A stretch of 64,000 nucleotides of DNA, taken from Incurvaria masculella (Eukaryota; Arthropoda; Insecta; Lepidoptera; Incurvariidae). Shown here in pieces: positions 22,374 to 33,700 of this stretch (its first letter is position 1; each line of letters starts with the position of its first letter). The position numbers and the translations under genes were made by a program. The notes beneath the pieces are model-generated. The model had not been told where the DNA came from and made no database searches. It saw only the letters and a list, made by a program, of their open reading frames with translations. The DNA is taken from positions 20,731,001 to 20,795,000 of the forward strand of contig OX335645.2 of the NCBI GenBank assembly GCA_946894095.1, in the 5' to 3' direction.

Positions 22374-24845
22374 CGAAGCTTTTTAATACTACGATAGGAA
22401 GGTCCGTTGCTATGCCCGTATTAAGGTTCGACAAAAAACAGTCGCTGTGACCATATTCCTCTCATATTTAAACCTGAACCATCCTTTAGGTGATTTAGGG
22501 TGATGTTACCGATATAGTCTTTATTACACATACAATTACATTTTTTTTTTATTTACTTCCCAACAGCCGCCGAGCACGTTACGGGGCTACAGGTGGTGCA
22601 TTCTAGCCAAACTTATGTAAACACTTTACTGAATCATAGCTGAATCAGTTAATTATTTCCGACCTATTCCTGCGGCATTTACTGAATCGCATACGGAAAC
22701 GAATATGCTATTCTTCGTTATTCCCGAGGTTATTCCTCAACTCGGAAAGTATGATTTTAAATAGGACTGTGGCAGTGGGAGCTAGTGTAGTGCTATCTCT
22801 TTCTGTTTTTCAGTAATAGAAGTGCTCGCTCTAAGCTGCTAACGAATGGTAGCGCACGAAAACAAACACGACTCGGAGATTCGACACATCGAAGATTTGT
22901 ATTTTAGCTTATTCTGTGTTTGTTTACTGCTTATGGTGAACCTCACTGAAGTTTCAATTCAAAAAGTAAGTAACTAACGGAACAGTGGCCGTGAGGATAT
23001 ATTATGAACTATTAACATCTTCTTATTCTAACGTTTCGTTTGCCAAAATATTATAGCGTAATGTTTATAAATGCGTAGCGACACCGCGCGGGACGGGGAG
23101 GAAGTCGCCGCTTCTTTCTGGGGTCGGCGTGTCGACGTCATTCTGCATTTCTTCGCCCGCTTAACCAGCAGGCGTGTGACGAGTTACACCACGAAAGATG
23201 AAAAGCCTAACAAATGCCGGACAGGCCAGACCCGCAAATGGTTTCCAAAAATGTTTCCTAAAATCCCAAACATAACTGGCTAAAGCCGAATGCCTGGCAA
23301 CCTTTGTCATTGCAGCTGCGGAAACAAGTACGAAATTATTCCACGAATGAATCAGTAAACGCAGCTGTCAAAATCTTCCCAGAATGCCAAAGTTTTCATC
23401 GTCCATACAAATAACAATTATTACATATGTAAACGTTTAATTCCGTGGCCACTCATTCCGTGTGGCGCTGCGATCGGTTTCTAGAATGCCAATGTAATGT
23501 CAAAGTAAATTCTTCTTCTGTTAACTCTACTGAATCCGCAATGACGGAATGCTAAGAATACATGCCCAGAAGCTTCGTTTGAAAAAGTACTCGCCGGGTT
23601 ACGTCGCGTCGTGTCCCGGTATGTACTGACCCTTAGGAAACTTGGACAGTTCGGACAGCCCAGACGCGTCGCATCCGGGGGCAGTGCCTTAGTCGCGTGC
23701 GCGTGGGTCGCCGAGCGGTGCGACCACGGAGAATAGAGGGAGAGAGAAGATATTTTTAACTCATATTACTACGGATCGCAGCGTGACACTGTGCGGGGAA
23801 GCGGGGGGAAAATCGCTTTACGGTGGGGTCATGCACCGCCCATTTTTGCGAAATCGTAGATGACCGGAAAAATCGAGATTCTGGTAGCAGCTATTCCGAG
23901 AGCATGGCGCCTTTTAAATTTTTTCTAAGTGTTTTTTCTATAAAAAAACCTTAGAAATTTAAATATATGCCTTCGAGCGGATTCAAATAATTTTGATTTA
24001 AAAATTTCATTAAAATTTGGATCATGAGATCAGCATTTCTTACCGTAAAACGAAAATTATTGCGCGCCATCTATCGGCACATAGCAAGAGCGATACATCG
24101 ATGCAATGCTCGAATATTGACTCAAATTATAAAATATGAGGTGTTTTACTGACAAATAAAACGTAATTCCACCTACAAACTTGTCCTGTGTAATGTTTGC
24201 AACATTTTAAACAAAATCTCGTCGTGTAATCGACTGTTCGCCGAAAATTGCGCCGTAGACCATAATATTGTCCCACAACCTAACACCGCCCGCGCCATGT
24301 CGCGAATGTCGCTAAGCCACGCCTTCTTTATCATGTGGGCTGTGACGTAGTGACCCACTTGGTAGAGACAGACCCAGTTTGCTTAGACCATCTCCTCTCT
24401 ACCTCTATCCTCCGTGGGTTCGACGGAGGAGGCGGCAGGTGGACTTCGATGAGGCTAAACTCTGGACTAGAATACTCTAACCCAGCAGCGGTGCTCAACC
24501 TTTATTCGACGAGGGCCAACAGAAACGTGATTTTTTTTAAGGCCTGCATTACAAAATTGACTTTGTCGTGTTTTTGTGTCTTGCATGCTCTAGTTGTGTG
24601 TGCACAGTGAGTGAATCGGGCACGGGCGACGGTGACATAGAATGTTTGGATATACACGAGCTGCATGTAATGACCTTACTTAAATTAAATTAAACTTGTG
24701 TGATTTTTTTCAAGGCCCGGAAATGTTTATATTTTAGAAAGAGCCATATTTGGTAGTATTCTATAAGGAAATATATATGTGAAGGTGTACTAAAATATTC
24801 TTATATTATTTGTTGTAATTCCTATATTTATTGAAGGAAATGTTT
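22374..24845. other. Intergenic with decayed repeats
   Basis: The stretches at 22630-22760 and 23400-23560 share words with 9690-9915, so they are a decayed dispersed repeat. A GC-rich block at 23580-23760 has no recognised content. No gene seen. Confidence 0.45.
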
Positions 24846-25118
24846 TTCCGTCTGTCACAGGGCTGTAACTATCTCATGAACCGTAATAGGTAGGCAGCCG
24901 ATTTTTTCACAGAGTGTATATTTATTTTGCCGTTTTACCAACAAATATGTAAAATAAAAAATAATATAGATTAAAGGTTAAGATTAAAGGGCTCCTTTAA
25001 TGTTACCGTTTATATTTAATTTACAAAAAACATCATTTTTTATGTTAATTATAAATTATAAAAAATTAATAACGGAACCCTTCGTGTGCGAGTCCGACTC
25101 GTACTTGGCCAGTTTTTA
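24846..25118 (+). mobile_element. AGGGTTCCGTA element, 5'-truncated
   Basis: Begins inside the family at CCGTCTGTCACAGGGCTG and continues through CATGAACCGTAATAGGTAGG. It ends with GGAACCCTTCGTGTGCGAG and CCGACTCGTACTTGGCC. The first hairpin and most of the (CCGT)n run are missing. Confidence 0.8.
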
Positions 25119-25126
25119 CGTAACTT

Positions 25127-25172
25127 CGAAGTTCCGTAAACGCCAATTTAGGTAACAACTGGGACTATGAGC
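25127..25172. mobile_element. Solo end of the 54353-54714 foldback family
   Basis: CCGTAAACGCCAATTTAGGT, then ACTGGGACTATGAGC, matching the right inverted end at 54672-54712. Confidence 0.65.
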
Positions 25173-25278
25173 TAAGTACAAGATAATCAGCACTTTAGTA
25201 ATAAAAGCCCTTTAACTGTCGATAAAAACAAATCAGCACTTGGTGAAAACCAGGCTAAATATCAAAGAAAAACGAATA

Positions 25279-25845
25279 TGATATCCTAGCGTGGTTTGTT
25301 CTTCGTTCTTCTTTGGCAGAGGTAATCGTAACGACAGGCTGTACTATTGGTGGCAATATATTCCAGTGTGTCATCATCTATCGGAGGAAATAAAGAAATG
25401 GGAACTGAACTGTTGTGACTGGAGTTTATTTATCAACATAAACGTCTTCCTTTATTTATCAAATCACAACCTCACATTACTAATAGACACAATCTAAAAC
25501 AACGTTGAAAAAGGCAACGGTCGTCGGTGTCTCGTCGCTACGCGCCGTAACATAGTCGCGATATCCTGGCGTGGTTTCTTCTTCGTGCTTCTTCGCCAGA
25601 GGTAATCGAAACGAGACAGGCTACACTATTGGTGGCAATATATCCCAGTGTGTAATGTAATCTAACGGAGGAAATAAAGAAATTGGAACTGAACTGTTTT
25701 GACCGGAGTTTATTCATCAACATAAACGTATTCCTTTGCCTATCAAATCACAACCTCACATTACTAGTAACACAATCTAAAACAACGTTGACAAAGGCAA
25801 CGGTCGTCGGTGTCTCGTCGCTACGCGCCGTAACATGGTCGCAGC
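25279..25845 (+). repeat. Direct tandem duplication, two units of about 280 bp
   Basis: Unit 1 runs from GATATCCTAGCGTGG (25279) to ACATAGTCGC (25558). Unit 2 runs from GATATCCTGGCGTGG (25559) to ACATGGTCGCA (about 25845). They agree across their whole length with scattered substitutions and a few small indels. Each unit contains GAGGAAATAAAGAAAT and GAGTTTATTYATCAACATAA and ends in GTCTCGTCGCTACGCGCCG, TAACA. The AATAAA word and the terminal ACA followed by TGGTCGC could fit a long terminal repeat with a primer-binding site, but two LTRs directly abutting would be unusual. A simple segmental tandem duplication is the alternative. Confidence 0.85.
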
Positions 25846-26040
25846 CGCCCGACGCGACGCGGCGCGAGGCTGCGCGCGCTGACGTAATTAATTAGGCGCC
25901 GGGACCCTAAATTACCCGCCGCTCTAATTACGCCGAGTGAAAAGGTTGCTCGTCTTTTGTTACCCGATACACGACGCAAACAAACAGTCGTTAGTGCCTC
26001 CGCGGCGCGGCGAGCCCTCACTGCTCTGCGTTAGCGTTGC
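25846..26040. promoter_or_regulatory. Candidate regulatory block
   Basis: CpG-rich sequence directly downstream of the tandem duplication. It contains GACGTAATTAATTAGGCGCC, CCCTAAATTACCC and CTCTAATTACGCC, a cluster of three homeodomain-type sites. No transposon sequence recognised. Function is inferred from composition only. Confidence 0.3.
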
Positions 26041-28400
26041 TATTCTGATACTTAGCGCTAGGTTACCGTAAACACATCGCGTACCGAAAAGTAAACATTC
26101 TCCACAGCGAGCCTTCAATAGCTTGCTGCGGGGTAACAGTATTCAGTTGTGAGCGCCATTTTTCAAGTAAAAAACATGACTCAAACTGTAAGGGATGCCT
26201 CCGCTAGTAATTTCAACACGCTATTCCATTACTTAGCACTAGTGTGGCGTTAATTTTGATAGTTCTGCTGTCATATATTTGGATAACAACAAGAAATCCC
26301 GCATTGAAAATTGATATTTTGCGAAAAAACATAAAAATTGGTGTCGGTTCGTGGTTTAATTCTTTGGAAAAATTCCCACCAGTGAGGCGTACAAATATCG
26401 GTCAGAGTACGAGCAAACCTACCTAATCGCCAAGCGACTGACGAAGAACGTAGACAGCGTTTGGAGGCAAATCTAATAATAATTCCTCAAGCACGATTCA
26501 TTATAAGTTCAGTACAACGGATACAGTTGAGTTCTACTCGCTAGTTGAGCTTACAGACATAATAATTGGACAAGTTTCTTCGTAACATGGCATGCGCAAG
26601 TGATCCATTTGAAACACATGCACTCGGTGATTCCGAAATTATATGGGAAGCATCATCAAAAAAAAATGTAACGTCGGAAACACAAGAATTTATAAAAAAA
26701 ATCGAAATCTTACGGACGTACCTCTCAGTTGATTTATTTAATGTACAAAAAATCAGAAACATATTTTTAATTTGACTGATGAAATAGGTACGGGTTAAAG
26801 TGGCTGCAAATGAGTACATAGACTGCTGCACATATTTTAATCTGCATTAAAATATTGTTATCCCAGGACCTTAAATTTATTTGGGCAAGGCTACAGCATA
26901 CCATAATATCAGATTTCACATAACATACTTATTTTACGAAGAAGTTAAATAAAGACATATGAAATAATAAAGACGTACGTATATTCAAATAATGTCGTTG
27001 GTAGCTGCAGGAGAAATGCGGATATACCCAAGATAAACTCCGTTCTAAAACCAAACACCACCTAAGCTTTGACTAAAACAAATCAACATATGAACTTACT
27101 AAGCTTAACTCGATTATAATATCAATCACGAAAATTATTTTTTAAATTTCAAAACGCCCGATTCAACGAGCGTGGAGTCGGACGGTCCGCGGTTATACCT
27201 GCGACCGCGTCCCCGCCGCTCCCCTCCCAGAATGTCTCCCGCCCCATGCTGCGGGGTGGCGCACGGCGCGGTAACGATGTCAATGCTGATATGTCGATAA
27301 ATTAATAAATTATTTAAAAAAAAAATCTAATGGAAAGAAGTTTGAAGGCTAGTAAAGTACAAATATTTATTGTAACGCCGGTTTTTCGCCGGGTCTCATT
27401 TGTAAACGAAAAGTTTGGAGTACCTTGCACATCCACTTTATATGACACGGCTAGCTCAGGTGATAGGGCGGCGTGGTGTCCTGCCGGCCCTTCCCCTTCT
27501 TTGTTTGCTGGGCGCCCCAATAAAACTATGGTTTGCCCACACTTGTAGCACAACACTTCACTCTTCACATATATGAAAGTCTCTCAAGAAAACTAAACTT
27601 GTCCAAAACAGTCGTAAATATCTTCAGTCTCATATCTAGCAGGTACTTCGGTTGCGCCCGCCATAAGAGTGTTTTTCTCTTTTCGTTTTTTTCGTCTTGA
27701 GGCTGAAAACCGTGGGTAGGTAGAATCAGCGGGAAATTTGAAATTATTAAAATTCCTATGTAGACTTTGTGCTGAAATTACATCAATTTATATTTTAATG
27801 CGTAAATTTATTAGGATAATTTTCTGCATTTTAACCTTAACAGGACAACATTGTTAAGTAGCTTTTAATATGTCACGTGCTAACTTTTTTTACGATAATT
27901 TCATAACACTAAAAATTGTAAAGTTATGATGGAAGTCCGATTATGCGGTTTGAATTTGAATGCTTTAAACCAAAAATATTTTGCAATATCAAACCAATTG
28001 TACGCGCATTGTGTTAAAATTGGCACCAGGCTGACACGGCACGCGGTGCGGAGCGGTGACCAGTTCCTGAGAAGAAAATAATTGACAAATAATTTTATTT
28101 GTACCAAACAGTCAACTTTCGGCGCGTTGGTTAAAAACATTCCACATTTTTGCGCATGAACGCATTCTACTGCGTCGCAATCGATGCATGCACAAGCTTC
28201 ATTATTTTACCGAAACAATAATTATGCAACCAGTTTGTTTATTGTTTGTATTTTTTTGTGATTTCACGAAAAGTAACTTAAGATGAATGAGTGCAAACAC
28301 ATTTTTAATTATACTTTGTCAATAATAAAATCAAATGATCTCATAAAATACTTTATTTTAATTAACATAAATTATTTTTTTAATCAATGAATGGGCACAT
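26041..28400. other. Intergenic, no gene recognised
   Basis: A GC-rich patch at 27165-27280 is followed by TAAATTAATAAATTATTT. Short frames at 26566-26775 and 27314-27568 have no recognisable domain. No second copies of these sequences were found in the window. Confidence 0.4.
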
Positions 28401-28401
28401 T

Positions 28402-28612
28402 CAGTCAGTCAGCGTGTTTGCGTCCACTGCTGGACATACGCCTCTCCAATTTTCCTCCAGTCCTCCCGGCCTTCAGCGGTACGGAACCACTGCTTTCCGC
28501 CGACGCACTTGATGTCGTCCCACCTGGCGGGTGGTCTTCCCACACTTCGTTTTCCTGTCCACGGCCGCCAGTGTAGGACACGGTTACTCCAACGGTCGTC
28601 ACTACACGTCAC
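28402..28612 (-). pseudogene. RTE-like retrotransposon C-terminus, copy 1
   Basis: The minus strand reads an open frame ending in GEAYVQQWTQTR and a stop, preceded by KRSVGRPPARWDDI and a D-D-R-W motif. The order DDRW ... LHWRP ... GRPPxRW ... GxxW ... GEAYVQQW is the C-terminal end of the endonuclease-reverse transcriptase polyprotein of RTE-type LINEs in insects (recognised from memory). The 3' end comes almost at the stop codon and reads as CTGACTGACTG, matching the very short, simple-repeat 3' ends of RTE elements. The copy is 5'-truncated after about 65 codons. Confidence 0.8.
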
Positions 28613-29822
28613 GTTCACTACTTGTTTAATCCTGTCTTGGCTATACTGCTATACTTACTGTGATGCAACATCTCCAAAGACGTGGCTTTTCAGCGCTTTA
28701 TTGAATCCAAGAATAAGATTGCATCGCAGAAACTGGGGATCCTCGACCGTTGCAGGAGGTTATTTTCACCGGCACAGCTACTTCTTCTTTACAAATCACA
28801 CTATTGTTTAGACTGTTGCACCGTTTCGTGCTATTATGGGACTCAGTGACTGGGACTATTAAATAAAATACTGTTTTGTGGATACTTATGGATCGTGTAT
28901 TAACATGCGCTTGCGCGAGGCCTCTGAACCGACTGATGCGACCGCGGCTGCTTTCCGCGAAGCAACCCCCGCGCCACGGGGGGCGCGGAGGGGCGGTACG
29001 CAGCCCCGCATCTTTGGCGACCGATATTTATAGTTGCACATATTTATAGCCCTTTGCGCCTAGTCCGGCGCACTGTTTTTGATCTTTTTTGGTTGACTTG
29101 TGTTAAATTGTGTTATTTTAATGGTTACGATATTATCCTTCCTAAAGTGTCTGACGGGTTAAACCTACTGTGAAAGTAAAGTAAATGATATTAATTCTTG
29201 TATTTAAACATGTGAGGAATGTAAATACGTTTGGTTGATACGGTCTCGTTTAAGTCGTAACGCTTTTCTGGCCCATAGTAAAATTGGCAATTTCCTTTCC
29301 AGACTAAAACCAAATCTGAATAGTTTCAAAAACTGTAAACACATCGGACTCAGAGACTGAGATCTCTTATTATTTTATAACTGCGCATTGTTTCATAACC
29401 AATATGTTTTCCAATCAAATCAATTAATAGCCAAACGGACGTCTATCGACTATTGCCCACCGACCGAGCCCGTCCTGCGGAGCACCCCGCGGGGGGCGCC
29501 CGTGATTGATAGCCGGCCGCGGCTGGCGCGCGCGACACGGCCGACCGCTAGCGGCGTCTCGCTCGCACCCGCCGACCCTCGCCCGGTAATTGAATGCCAA
29601 TTACCTGCGTTGTAAATATGACACACGCCGCGTAATTGTACAGGCTCACCGGCCGCTCTTGTGTCCGGACGTGTCTTTACGGTAACGCGTCGTAACTTAA
29701 CATGTAATGGCTGTGTCGTTGCTGGACGTGTGTTATCGTGTGCAGTATGATACTTTGTAGGCGCAGAGGCGTTTCGAATATGTATCACTTCCTTCTTGTT
29801 ACAATGACGCCGTGGTAATGAT
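28613..29822. other. Intergenic with GC-rich blocks
   Basis: GC-rich blocks at 28900-29010 and 29455-29600. No coding region recognised. See the separate entry for the regulatory candidate. Confidence 0.4.
29440..29640. promoter_or_regulatory. Candidate regulatory block with homeodomain palindrome
   Basis: A GC-rich, repeat-free block ends in a perfect palindrome, GGTAATTG (29585-29592), 5-nt spacer, CAATTACC (29598-29605). It is followed by CGCGTAATTG (about 29629-29638). TAATTG is a typical Antp-class homeodomain core. Spaced inverted cores suggest a dimer site or chance. Function is inferred. Confidence 0.35.
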
Positions 29823-29826
29823 TTAA

Positions 29827-30368
29827 GGTGGCCCAACCCGGCGGGCCCAACTCATTCGCGGGCACGGTACAAAACCGTGCTGTTGCGCTCTGGGACCTTC
29901 TCCGTTTCAAAGAATAAGACAGGCTCCGTGATGAGGAAGATGCAACATGTCCACAAAAAAGACAATGTGCATAGTGTATGATTTGGTAAGATTTACGAAA
30001 ATTTTAATTTCAAAACGACTTATAGCTAAAAGTAAACCACGACCGCTGTAGTCAAAAATCTAACAAAAACCAAATAGATCATAAATATTTATTAAATAAG
30101 CTATGTCTGATGACTAATCTTTTTACGATGTTCTTACTTTATCATTGCGTAATCCACCCCCAAAGTTATTGTATTAAACGCGCGAAAAATTCGAACTTTC
30201 GGACCTTATAACTTAGAAACCAAACACAATTTTACAAAGCCAATGGTCATCAGACATCTAGTTCGATCAAATAAAGCTATTTTGAGCAAAATTTTGGATC
30301 TCTGACAAGAAATATGGCCGTGATCTTCTTTCCCCTTTTGTATGGGGAGATGAGCGGGTTGGGCCACC
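29827..30368 (-). mobile_element. 542-bp TTAA MITE family, copy 3 (complete)
   Basis: TTAA at 29823-29826 and 30369-30372. The ends are GGTGGCCCAACCCGGC and, inverted, GGTGGCCCAACCCGC. The length is 542 bp, identical to the copy at 49541-50082 in the opposite orientation. No reading frame of note; a non-autonomous DNA element. Confidence 0.9.
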
Positions 30369-30372
30369 TTAA

Positions 30373-30819
30373 GATAATTGTTTACCACTCTTCTGTGGTA
30401 CATTGTGGTGAGCTTACTTTTATAATTGCACGAGTGAATATGAAATACTAGCGAGAAAATGACAGAGCCGTATAGGCTGCGCGCACGAAGGCCGCGGTCC
30501 GTCGAGGCCGCGGGCGATCACGCCAGTTAGGTCCATGCATGGCATTGAACAAAGAACGAATGTGGTGAAATTATCGGTGCTCGTCAGTTAGCCAACGGAC
30601 CAACCTATTGCCAGGCAATCTCGTCCTGGCTTAGCCCAGCTATGCTGCTATCTATGGTGACATGCCGGGTTTGGAGGGCATTGTAGGCCCTAGTGTATAG
30701 GCACGGAGATCGACGATCTTCGTGTGTATAGGTGGCATGCTGGGTATCTTCGTGGAACGTCACTGAAAACCCCATGCTCCGCTAGAGATCAAACCTGAAT
30801 TGACATCGAAAATCGTAAG
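30373..30819. other. Spacer, GC-rich patch
   Basis: A GC-rich patch at 30475-30530. Nothing recognised. Confidence 0.4.
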
Positions 30820-30965
30820 AAAAACATAGATTTCTCGAGTTCATTCCATTGAAATCTAAGATTGAAATGCCGACACACAATTTTCAAAATGACGCCACGA
30901 TGAAAACACAAATGACAATCTGGCAAATTTCGTTTTAGTGTTCGCAGAGAGTTCTTTTAAAATTT
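30820..30965. repeat. Dispersed repeat, copy 2
   Basis: Matches 18285-18385 in the same order: CGAGTTCATTCCATTGAAAT, then CCGACACACAATTTTCAAAATG, GCCACGATGA, ATCTGGCAAAT and GAGAGTTCT. It lies just upstream of the reverse transcriptase fragment. Confidence 0.6.
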
Positions 30966-30999
30966 CACAATATCTTTTTTTATTTATTTAATTTTCAGT

Positions 31000-31390
31000 G
31001 GCCAGTTTCGCTTCGCCGATGACATTGTTCTTCTTTCAAATTCCCTAGTTCAGCTTCAGACCATGCAGGAAGACCTTTATAAAGCATCGGTAAAGGTAGG
31101 TCAGACAAAACCAAAATCATGGCGACCGAGGGTATGACGGAAGGACAAATCGTTATCGACAGAGAAGTGATCGAACAGGTTGAAGAGTACGTATATCTCG
31201 GCCAAATTCTGCGGCTTGGCAGACAAGGACTGACTAAGGAGGTCGAGAGACGAATTCAACTGGGTTGGGCTGCCTTCGGAAAGCTTAAATACACTCTGAG
31301 GTCTAACCTTCCGCAAAATTTAAAGACCAGAATATATGACCCGTGCGTCCTTCCGGTTATGACGTACGGTTTGCAATTCGGTTTTTCGAC
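31000..31390 (+). pseudogene. RTE-like reverse transcriptase fragment, frameshifted
   Basis: Reads F-A-D-D-I-V-L-L-S from 31012, the catalytic YXDD-type box of reverse transcriptase in the form used by insect RTE-type LINEs. It continues to LYKASVKVG. The next block, KTKIM (starting near 31107), lies in a different frame, so about 14 bases are missing or a frameshift lies at about 31097-31106. It then reads EYVYLGQILRLGRQGLTKEV and LPQNLKTRIYD, ending at VLPVMTYG, where the match stops near 31365. About 120 codons remain of a protein of roughly 1000. Dead copy, probably the same family as the C-terminal pieces at 28402 and 31964. Confidence 0.85.
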
Positions 31391-31963
31391 AGTTTTTGGT
31401 CAAAGGTTAATGTATTTTGACTTTTAATCTTTTTATTTACTGGAAGTGTAAGTAAAAATGGGCAATTTATCTATAATGTGTGTTAAATTTTTGTAGCATG
31501 TAGCTACCAAAGAAATTTAACAAACCTTGTAGCAGTGGGTTTTTATTATTTTACTTTGTGTGGTAGGAGAACCGGTATTTTACAATATCTATTTTCGGTA
31601 AACATTTGCTCATTGGCATCTCAATAATTCCGGAGAGTAATTTACAAATTAATTTGCAATGCATACTAATATCGTAGGTCACTCTGTACTAGCGTCATCA
31701 CTTGCGTATTATTTACCCAAAGGAGGAATCCGCACCTGCCTTCTTGCCGTGACAACGAATGCTGGAAGACAAGTGACAATTTTATTCAAGATATATAATG
31801 TATATTTGCTATGGTCTTCACATAATGCGGCAATATGAGAGTTTACACACTTGTATGTGCCACAGAAACACGTGCACCAGTTTTAAAGAAACCAGATTAA
31901 TTCATAATAATTTAGAGGTTCGTTTCTGTATTTGTAGTAAAAAGAACTCTTGCATTTAGGCAA
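31391..31963. other. AT-rich spacer
   Basis: Nothing recognised between the two retrotransposon pieces. They lie in opposite orientation and so are not halves of one copy. Confidence 0.4.
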
Positions 31964-32187
31964 CAGTCAGTCAGCGTGTTTGCGTCCACTGCTGGACATA
32001 CGCCTCTCCAATTGTTCTGCAGTCCTCCCGGCCCTCAGCGGTACGGAACCACTGCTTTCCGCCGACGCACTTGATGTATTTCCGTAACACTTTCCCCCGA
32101 CGCACTTGATGTCGTCGTCCCACCTGGCGGGTGGTCTTCCCACACTCCGTTTTCCTATCCACGGCGGCCAGTGTAGGACACTGTTAC
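31964..32187 (-). pseudogene. RTE-like retrotransposon C-terminus, copy 2, with internal duplication
   Basis: Same family as 28402-28612, with the same 3' end (CAGTCAGTCAGCG on the plus strand) and GEAYVQQWTQTR. An extra segment of about 40 bp repeats the codons for IKCVGGK, first near 32100 and again near 32065. It shifts the frame relative to the upstream KRSVGRPPARWDD block. The 5' truncation point is close to that of copy 1. Confidence 0.8.
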
Positions 32188-32804
32188 TTGGTTATTTAGG
32201 CAACACTATGAATAAACTCGTCAGGCCACTCTGACTAAGCATGAGCAAAAAACAGCCTTTCCCATCTTTTTCCACACGTAAGAGGGTATCAACTAAATTC
32301 ATTTCAGATGGCGTCATGGTAATGTCATATGGTTCGAAGTCAATCGAACTTAAATATTACCCCCATACATTTCTTCAAAGCCACGTGACTGAAACCAATG
32401 GGCATTCTGGAACAGTAAACGATTTTTGATTAAAAAATATTTTACGAATTAAAAATAAAAAAATAATAATTAAAACACAATTACTGTTCGATGTTGACTC
32501 TACTTGCTGGGACACAGTGGGGCGCCGGGACGGGGAGGGGCGGGGGTGGGACGGCTCCCCTCCGCCCCTCTGCCCCCCCCCCCCCCCCCGCAGCAATTTT
32601 TGTCGCGCCTTCATCGTCAGCGGAGCAACAAGTGTCCGCTAGGCGAGAGCGGAAAACATCGCGAGCTCTGAAATTATCGGGAATTATTCGACGCAATGAC
32701 ATCTGTTGCCACGTGGCTCACTTCCACGGTTCAACTTAGCGTTGTTCCATTTTACAACAGGTGTAAGTAACTTGGAGAATAATAAACGAAAAATTATTAC
32801 TGTT
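32188..32804. other. Spacer with a GC-rich block and C-run
   Basis: A GC-rich block at 32510-32660 contains a run of seventeen C (32573-32589) and several G-runs (32530-32550). Frames here are composition artefacts. Confidence 0.45.
32573..32589. repeat. Poly-C run
   Basis: Seventeen consecutive C within a GC-rich block. The length may be affected by sequencing error. Confidence 0.85.
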
Positions 32805-32807
32805 TTC

Positions 32808-32895
32808 CATCCAACTCAGAGTGGCCGCATAAATTTAAAAGAGAAGTTACTGGAAGGTGTGTTGTGCTTATAGCATGACAGTAGGTGTGCTACGT
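32808..32895 (+). mobile_element. Worn SINE tail
   Basis: TTCCATCCAACTCAGAGTGG, then AGCATGACAGTAGGTGTGCTA, recognisably the SINE body/tail junction with many changes. Confidence 0.5.
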
Positions 32896-33149
32896 GCTGT
32901 GTAATGTGCAGTTTTGGCATGACACGTAGATTCGTAAATCAGGGGTTCTAATATCATAACCAGTGATCATAACACTAAATGTTAGGTAGGTATCCGGTTA
33001 GATATAAATATTTGATCTTTGTCCAGCGGTCGCGAAGTTGTGGCAGAGAGAGCCAAAAAAATCAATCCATGATGGGGGTGACCAAATAATTTTGCCCCCC
33101 TTCATGGAATACTTCCGCGGTCGCTGTCTTGCATTCTTTAGGACACTGA

Positions 33150-33700
33150 CGGATGTCACGTAACGCAATTTTGAACTAAATGCTCCAGTGAAAGCCTGTC
33201 GTCGCTCTCTCGATTTCCCGATGAGCCCCGCCGGCCGAGTCTTCCCCGCACCCGCCCGCCGCCGTCTCCGGACACAATGACCCAGTAATTTGAGGACAAA
33301 ACCTCACGCTCCGGGAATAATGAGGGCATTTTGTCCGGCGGCCGGCCTGCGCCCCGCGCCCCGCGCCCCTCCCGTGCCCCGCTAGCCGATCTGAGGCTCA
33401 ATGAAAGTTTTACCTGCAGGCCGTAACGAGCATTTTGTGCCGCGAGCTCTCCGGACCCAAATCAAAGCCCATTCACATCTGCATGCTGGTACAATGCCGG
33501 GCAATTAGGTCGGGTCCCCCGCGCGCCCCGCCCCGCATTGTGCCGCGTACGGAACGCACAATCGGCTGGTAATACGGAGCGGGCCCGCTCGTTGCTCCCG
33601 TTCCCGTGACGTGCATGCACAGCGAGCACGGAAGGACACGAATGGCTATCTAAACTAATTCGTATGGTGGCAGCGCGGGCGCTTTCATGGTAAATAAACT
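33150..33700. promoter_or_regulatory. Candidate regulatory block, CpG-rich
   Basis: A repeat-free block with GC-rich runs (33205-33260, 33340-33385, 33515-33560) separated by ordered unique sequence. The unique part includes CCCAGTAATTTGAGGAC, GCCGGGCAATTAGGTCGG and a hairpin made of GGACAAAA (33294) and ATTTTGTCC (33328-33336). No coding similarity was seen on either strand. It is called a candidate on the absence of transposons and on composition only. Confidence 0.3.

Noticed and set aside
31971..32162. Reading 31964-32187 as a small intact gene
   Set aside because: The recognisable residues are the C-terminus of an RTE-like polyprotein, with a frame shift from an internal duplication.
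33023..33130. MITE formed by CAGCGGTCGCGAAGT and ACTTCCGCGGTCGCTG
   Set aside because: The inverted similarity is short and imperfect, with no second copy seen and no target duplication. It is kept only as a note.
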